This document shows positions 58,953-64,000 of a stretch of 64,000 bases of DNA, one piece after another. The position numbers and the translations under genes were made by a program. The notes beneath the pieces are model-generated. The model was not told where the DNA came from and made no database searches. It was given only the letters and a program-made list of their open reading frames with translations. Position 1 is the stretch's first letter, and each line of letters opens with the position of its first letter. This DNA comes from Spongospora subterranea f. sp. subterranea (Eukaryota > Endomyxa: Phytomyxea > Phytomyxea > Plasmodiophorida). The stretch covers positions 20,342 through 84,341 of the forward strand of contig JAUGWO010000088.1 in assembly GCA_049724395.1 (NCBI GenBank), in the 5' to 3' direction.

Positions 58953-60459
58953 TCATGGGAATAAACAGCAGCAGTCCCCACATTTGGTCGATTCTGCAGC
59001 CACACCGCACACACATATTTCACCCGCCCCCCACGCATACATGTCGCACGACCGCGCCAACATTTCGCGCCAACGCGCCACACGAGCGGTATCAACATCA
59101 TCGGAATGTGTCTTAACATCCCGTTTCGACAAAAACTCAACAATGCTTTTTCTGCAATTAAGAGAGATCAGATATAAAATGGGGGCGAAAAAAGAAACAA
59201 CCAATAAGTACAACCAACCGATCAAACTGTTTCGCCACATCGAGAGGAGTCATCCTTTACGAGTTCTGGTGGTTGAGTATATTGAAACCAAGCCAATGGC
59301 GTATGCAGCGTCGTAAATCTTCACAACTGTGAGGTCTCAATCAAAAATTTGGATAATAATACAGAAATTGCCAATATACATTCCAAGTCGACTTAATGTA
59401 AGAATCGCAAGATGATCCTGGATCAGTTTATCCGATTTGAGTATCTCCTCAATAATATCGACACTCCTGTGAAATCCCAATCAGTGATTTGGATCTTATA
59501 AACATTTGGGCGGTATACAGGTTGTTCATAATGGCATGATGCAACGCTGCATTGCCCAAATTTGTTGCAAAAAAAGGATTAGCACCGCGCTGCAACAGGG
59601 AAACTATAAAAGCGTCTTTTTCTTCTCTGCAAAACACTGGTTATTCGGATTTTATCGGTATATAAACGAAGGTCACCAACTCAATGCTTGATAGGATTGC
59701 TAAATGTAGAAGTGAATGCACACTTTCGTTCGGAGCATCGACTTCCATTTTGGTTTGCTCAAAAAGCCTCGTAGCGATATCAAACCTGATGCCAATATCA
59801 ATATGCCAGAGTTTTTGATCAAAATTAACATACAATCCACAATGTGTGGCCTCGACGAGTACCGTCATTGCGCCGCTCCCAAATAAATGAGCATTAGCTC
59901 CCTTATTCAATAGAAATTGGGCAACATTTGAGCTGATCAAGAAATCAGTTATCAGAGAAACTCAATGGGAATACAGAAATCTAGGACATACGATTGTGAT
60001 CGAACAGCAAGATAGAGCGCTGTTCTCCACTGCCGGTTGTACATGTCAATTAGATCCGGATTGATGTCGAGGATCTTGGTGATATTACTAACCCTGTCAG
60101 ACTGTCAATAATGTGTGTTCTCATATAAATGGATATAATACAGGCCATAAGCAGCAGCGGCGTGCAATGCTGTGCTCCCATGTTCGTCGATTAAAACTGG
60201 ATTGGCACCCATATATAAATAGTTCAAGGCGTCATGTTCGCTATAATAATGACAAAACCACAGAGATCAGGAAAACAAGAACAACTCTGAAACAAATCAC
60301 TAACTTGTCGTTGTGAAGCGCATGAACGAGCATGACTCTGCCAGGATCAAGAGGTTGAGCCACAGTTCTATTGTTCAGCAATAAGAAGGAGCGGATTGTA
60401 AAAATTCTCAAATATTACCCTAATATGGCTGAGCTGGGCGATAGGGGGAAATGGCTCAT
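58953..60459 (-). CDS. Ankyrin-repeat protein B, short paralogue with a minimal array
   Basis: Same 5' end as paralogue A (ATG at 60459, SHFPLSPSSAIL, LVHALHND), then only about three array repeats (EHDALNYLYMGAN, STALHAAAA, RVSNITKILDINPDLID), then the shared 3' part (FLLNKGANAHLFGSGAMTV, EKDAFIVSLLQRGANPFF, FNILNHQNS) and a C-terminal tail KSIVEFLSKRDVKTHSDD. About 1.5 kb against 5.25 kb for A. The C-terminus differs in its repeat-rich tail. Introns sit where they do in A. A few frame changes and small deletions relative to A are visible, so it may be a decaying copy. Confidence 0.7.
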
Positions 60460-60600
60460 TATCAACACCAGTAGCATCACAACGGTCTCCTTATACAATC
60501 GTCCAAACATTCTTAACCAATAACCTGAAAATGACCCGGCAGCAGTTGAGATTGGCGAGAACATCTCCAGACGGGGTCAGGGGTCAAGTGGCCTCACGTT
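60460..60600 (-). promoter_or_regulatory. Conserved upstream region of ankyrin paralogue B (putative promoter)
   Basis: Near-identical to 57946-58095 upstream of paralogue A; similarity ends near 60598. Function is inference. Confidence 0.5.
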
Positions 60601-60959
60601 GTATCTTTTGGTACAGCAACGTAAGGTAGAGTCTTCCAGATCTCACAGTTTGCCTATGTTCATTACGAACATCGTAGAGTCGAACATCGACGATGTTAAA
60701 TGAGACTCCAAGGTAAACCCTAGCCCTAATGCCCTGTCCCGGAATCCGAATAAATCTCTCTTTTAGGCGTGCAACGATGTGTTTGAACATATGTTGGCCT
60801 GATAAAAGTCGGGTCGGTCGCGATCAGGTCGAGCCGCACAAGATTCATTTCCAGTACAGTCGCAGGAATTGCCATGCTGATGGAACCCTTATTGATGTAT
60901 ACACGACTATCGACCATATTGTCAACATCGCAACACATTCTCGGGGTAAAAGCAGAGAC

Positions 60960-61620
60960 CACGGGCAACATCTTCGGAACTATGTGCTTTTTTATGTCTC
61001 ACTATGCACTTCTTCGAGGGAAAACCGTTCGGAAGTTTGGAGTTTGCGGATATGCATTCAGTACAGTTAGAGAAGGAAGGGTTCTCTAGTTGCTATGCAT
61101 TGGTTTTATTTCTCCGTCAGGGCAAAACAAACCAATTTGGGCGCAACGAGTTTGGGGTTTTCGTTCGCAACAAAGACGTTCGGATCTGTCCTTGGGGTGC
61201 TCCCGGGTTTTATTTGCTTTGGCGGTTTCACGTCGAAATGAGCCATTTCCCGTTTTTACTATGAGCGAAGACTGGTTCAATCTGAAGCTTCTCAAGAGTG
61301 GCGAAAATCCTAGAACTCCTCTCGACTACAAGACTCATAAGGAATATCAATTGATTCTGCGTTCCGGTCTGTTGGATTGAATGCCAAAGCCAAAACTCAC
61401 GCTGCCCGAGGTTCCGGAGCAAGGATGGCTGAATTAGGTGGCGCATTCGAAGATCAGATTCGTCGTCTCGGAAGGTGGAACAATCAGGCGATGGAAACTG
61501 CTACCTGACTTCTCTGCTCGATAAGCCATCAGAACTCTGGCCGGATTTTCTCCGGCGCAAGGAAACTTTTATCTCGCAATTGAACCTCCTGAAGCGCTGA
61601 AACTGATGCTCTTTCCTAGG
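60960..61620 (+). pseudogene. Ndc10/Crypton-like tyrosine recombinase relic
   Basis: Plus-strand pieces match the Ndc10_II/Crypton recombinase core in order: HYALLRGKTVRKLEFADM, ALVLFLRQGKTNQFGRNEFG, VRICPWGAPGFYLLWRFHVE, DWFNLKLLKSG, then KTHAARGSGARMAELGG, DQIRRLGRWNNQAM and AGFSPAQGNFYL. The H-x-x-R of tyrosine recombinases is the HAAR of KTHAARG. The pieces fall in more than one frame with a few breaks (near 61060, 61380 and 61505), so the copy is dead. Only this core is present; the termini are not visible. Confidence 0.75.
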
Positions 61621-61808
61621 TTGAGACATGTCTGAACCGGATTGCTACCGGGAAATATTGTCAGACTATTGCGGCAAAGGGATTCCTTCAACTCCTTAAA
61701 AGACTCAGAACCGTTATTCTGCAGGATTCGGAATTTATGAGATCGAAGTATCCTGCACACAGTAGCACCCGATGGACAAAAGGAATTTATCAAAACTCCG
61801 CATCATAG

Positions 61809-61902
61809 GCTAAATATAGGTCTCGCATACCATATAGGCTACCCGTTGGACATGCTCGTGTGGTAGAGCCAATAGCGGGTTGGTAAAGAGTGTGGCCCAC
61901 AC
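61809..61902 (+). repeat. Copy of the SINE-like element
   Basis: Shares CCCGTTGGACA, GCTCGTGTGGTAGAGC and CAATAGCGGGTTGGTAAAG with the copy at 51627. It has the A-box-like segment but no B box, and lies just beyond the 3' end of paralogue C. Confidence 0.5.
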
Positions 61903-61917
61903 TAATTGCCAAGTTCG

Positions 61918-64000
61918 TCATAAAAATTGGGTGGGCAAATAAGGCTCAATGAGCGCGACCAGGGCAAATGCCACCACCAGCAAGCACATTTCGCCGCCAC
62001 ACCGCACCCATATTTCGCAACCACACCGCACCCATAATTCGCACGACCGCGCCCATATTTCGCACGACCGCGCCCATATTTCGCACGACCGCGCCCATAT
62101 TTCGCGCGACCACGCAACACGAGCAATATCAGCATCATCGGAATGTGTCTTAACATCCCGTTTCGACAAAAACTCAACAATGCTTTTTCTGCAATTAAGA
62201 GAGATCAGATATAAAACGGGGGTGACCCAGAAACAATCAATAAGTACAACCAACCGATCAAGCTGTTTTGCCACATCGAGAGGAGTCATCCCTTGTGAGT
62301 TCTGGTGGTTGAGTATATTGAAACCAAGCCATTGGCGTATGCGGCGTCGTAAATCTTCACAACTGTGAGATCTCAATAAAAAATTTGGATAATTATACAG
62401 AAATTGCCAATATACATTCCAAGTCGACTTAATGTAAGAATCGCAAGATGATCCTGGATCAGTTTATCCGCTTTGAGTATCTCCTCTAATAATATCGACA
62501 CTCCTGTGAAATCCCAATCAGTGATTTGGATCTTATAAACAATTGGGCGGTATACAGGTTGTTCATAACAGCATGGTGCAACGCTGTATTGCCCAAATTT
62601 GTTGCAGAAGAAGGATTAGCACCGCGCTGCAACAGATAAATTATGAAAGCGTCTTTTGCTTCTCTGCAAAACACTGGTTATTCGCGGATTTTATCGGTAT
62701 ATAACGAAGGTCACCAACTCAATGCGTGATAAGATTGCCACATGTAGAAGTAAATCTACACTTTCGCTCGGAGGATCGACTTCGATTTTGGTTTGCTCCA
62801 AAAGCCTCGTAACGATATCAAACCTGATGCCAATATCAATATGCCAGAAGATTTTGATCAAAATTAACATACAATCCACAATGTGTGGCCTCGACGAGTA
62901 CAGTCATTGCGCCGCTCCCAATTAATTGAGCATTAGCTCCCTTATTCAAGAGATATTGGGCAACATTTGAGCTGATCAAGACAGAGATCAGAGATAATCA
63001 GATGGGAATCACAGAAATCTAGGACATACGATTGTGATCGAACAGCAAGATGAAGCGCTGTTCTCCCCTGCCGGTTTTGAATGTCAATTAGATCCGGATT
63101 GATGTCGAGGATCTTGGTGACAGTATTCACCCTGTCAGTCTGTCAGATAATGTGTGTTCTCATATAAATGGGCATCATACAGGCCATAAGCAGCAGCGGC
63201 GTGCAATGCTGTCTCCCCATTTATATCGGCTAAAGCTGGATTGGCGCCATGCTCCAATAGAATCATGGCCACCTTCTCCCTAAACAATTATCAGAGGATT
63301 TACTACAGCTCAGCGAAAATTTAAAGATACGATTGTGATTCTATAGCAAGATGAAGCGTAGTGCTACAATCATTGATTCTGAAATTTATGTAATTGGAAT
63401 TGCTGTCCAAGATCTTGGTGACAGCATTCACCCTGTCAGACTGTCAGATAAAGTGTGTTCTCGTATAATAATATAAATGGGCATCATACAGGCCATTAGC
63501 AATAGCGGCGTGCAATGCTGTCTCCCCATTATTATCGGCTAAAGCTGGATTGGCGCCATGCTCCAATAGAATCATGGCCACCTCCTCCCTACTAAACAAT
63601 TATCAGAGGATTCAATAAAGCTCAGCCAAAAATTGGAAAATACGATTGTGATTCCATAGCAAGATGAAGCGCTGTTCTCCCATCTTTGCTTCGTAATTTG
63701 ATGCAATTCGGATTGACGGTCGAGGATCTTGGTGACAATATTCACCCTTTCAGACGCTGTCAGATAATGTGTGTTGTCATATAATCATAAAAATGGCATC
63801 ATACATGCCATGAGCAGCAGCGGCGTGCAATGCTGTCTCCCCATTTTCATCGGCTAAAGCTGGATTGGCGCCATGCTCCAATAGAATCATGGCCACCTCC
63901 TCCCTACTAAACATTTATCAGAGGATTCAATAAAGCTCAGCCAGAAATTCGAAAATACGATTGTGATTCCATGGCAAGATGAAGCGCTGTTCTCCCATCT
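61918..64000 (-). CDS. Ankyrin-repeat protein C, partial (runs off the window)
   Basis: The 3' part of a third paralogue; the 5' end lies beyond position 64000. From the edge inward there are three or more array modules (EEVAMILLEHGANPALADEN, GETALHAAAA) and then the shared 3' block: QYLLNKGANAQLIGSGAMTV, EAKDAFIIYLLQRGANPSSA, GMTPLDVAKQLDRL and KSIVEFLSKRDVKTHSDD. The C-terminal tail carries a seven-residue repeat (WARSCEI, about four copies) coded by 21-bp units at about 62030-62115. Intron positions agree with A. Partial gene. Confidence 0.75.
62030..62115 (-). repeat. 21-bp coding minisatellite in ankyrin paralogue C
   Basis: The plus-strand unit CGCCCATATTTCGCACGACC plus G recurs about four times, coding WARSCEI on the minus strand. 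The equivalent place in A and B shows only one or two degenerate units (ARSPEML, AREMLARSCDM-like), so copy number varies among the paralogues. Confidence 0.8.

Overview
The window is nuclear DNA of a eukaryote with a compact, intron-rich genome. Recognisable genes are broken by many GT-AG introns, nearly all 41-66 nt long (often 49-56), and lie close together on both strands. The conserved set is typically eukaryotic: MGAT1, an acylglycerophosphate acyltransferase, eIF2B-epsilon, UAP1, UPF3, rhomboid, KISH/TMEM167, a tetraspanin-like protein, USB1, uL2/RPL8, TRMT61A and a Sec14 protein. Very short introns, expanded ankyrin-repeat genes, small secreted proteins and a mixed load of copia, Ty3, mariner, pogo, Mutator and Crypton-like relics would fit a phytomyxid-like protist or a similar lineage. 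That placement is inference; the sequence does not settle the taxon.

Layout. 1-2640: no supportable gene. 2734-2923: a 22-bp minisatellite. 3035-4838: a four-helix membrane protein and, opposite, a Pro/Gln/Gly-rich protein. 5.8-8.6 kb: an old copia fossil. 8.9-11.1 kb: MGAT1 in ten exons, followed by a fold-back repeat. 14.0-15.3 kb: acyltransferase. 15.4-21.9 kb: three minus-strand genes in a row (eIF2B-epsilon, UAP1, an unidentified gene), with UPF3 starting divergently at 21998. 23.0-28.6 kb: beta-propeller-like protein, rhomboid, KISH, tetraspanin-like protein and USB1. 29.1-31.2 kb: two small secreted proteins and intronless RPL8. 31.3-37.2 kb: mostly unassigned DNA with scattered Ty3 scraps. 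37.2-38.4 kb: TRMT61A. 38.9-46.2 kb: an element island with a SAP/PD-(D/E)XK palindrome, a broken Ty3 element, a pogo relative and a MITE. 46.9-49.0 kb: Sec14 gene and an unidentified gene. 49.1-52.4 kb: a plant-type mariner, Ty3 scraps including a near-perfect palindrome, and a Mutator-type fragment. 52.7-64.0 kb: three ankyrin-repeat paralogues on the minus strand.

How the genes relate. MGAT1 uses UDP-GlcNAc, the nucleotide sugar made by UAP1 less than 10 kb away. eIF2B-epsilon, UPF3, USB1, TRMT61A and RPL8 are general RNA and translation functions with no sign of coordinated control. The most unusual region is the ankyrin cluster: single-repeat exons separated by short introns have been amplified as roughly 302-bp two-exon modules, with a higher-order period of five modules inside one gene. 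Four otherwise conserved genes (AGPAT, UAP1, rhomboid, USB1) each show one single-base frame shift, three of them in short homopolymers, which suggests residual assembly indels rather than dead genes.
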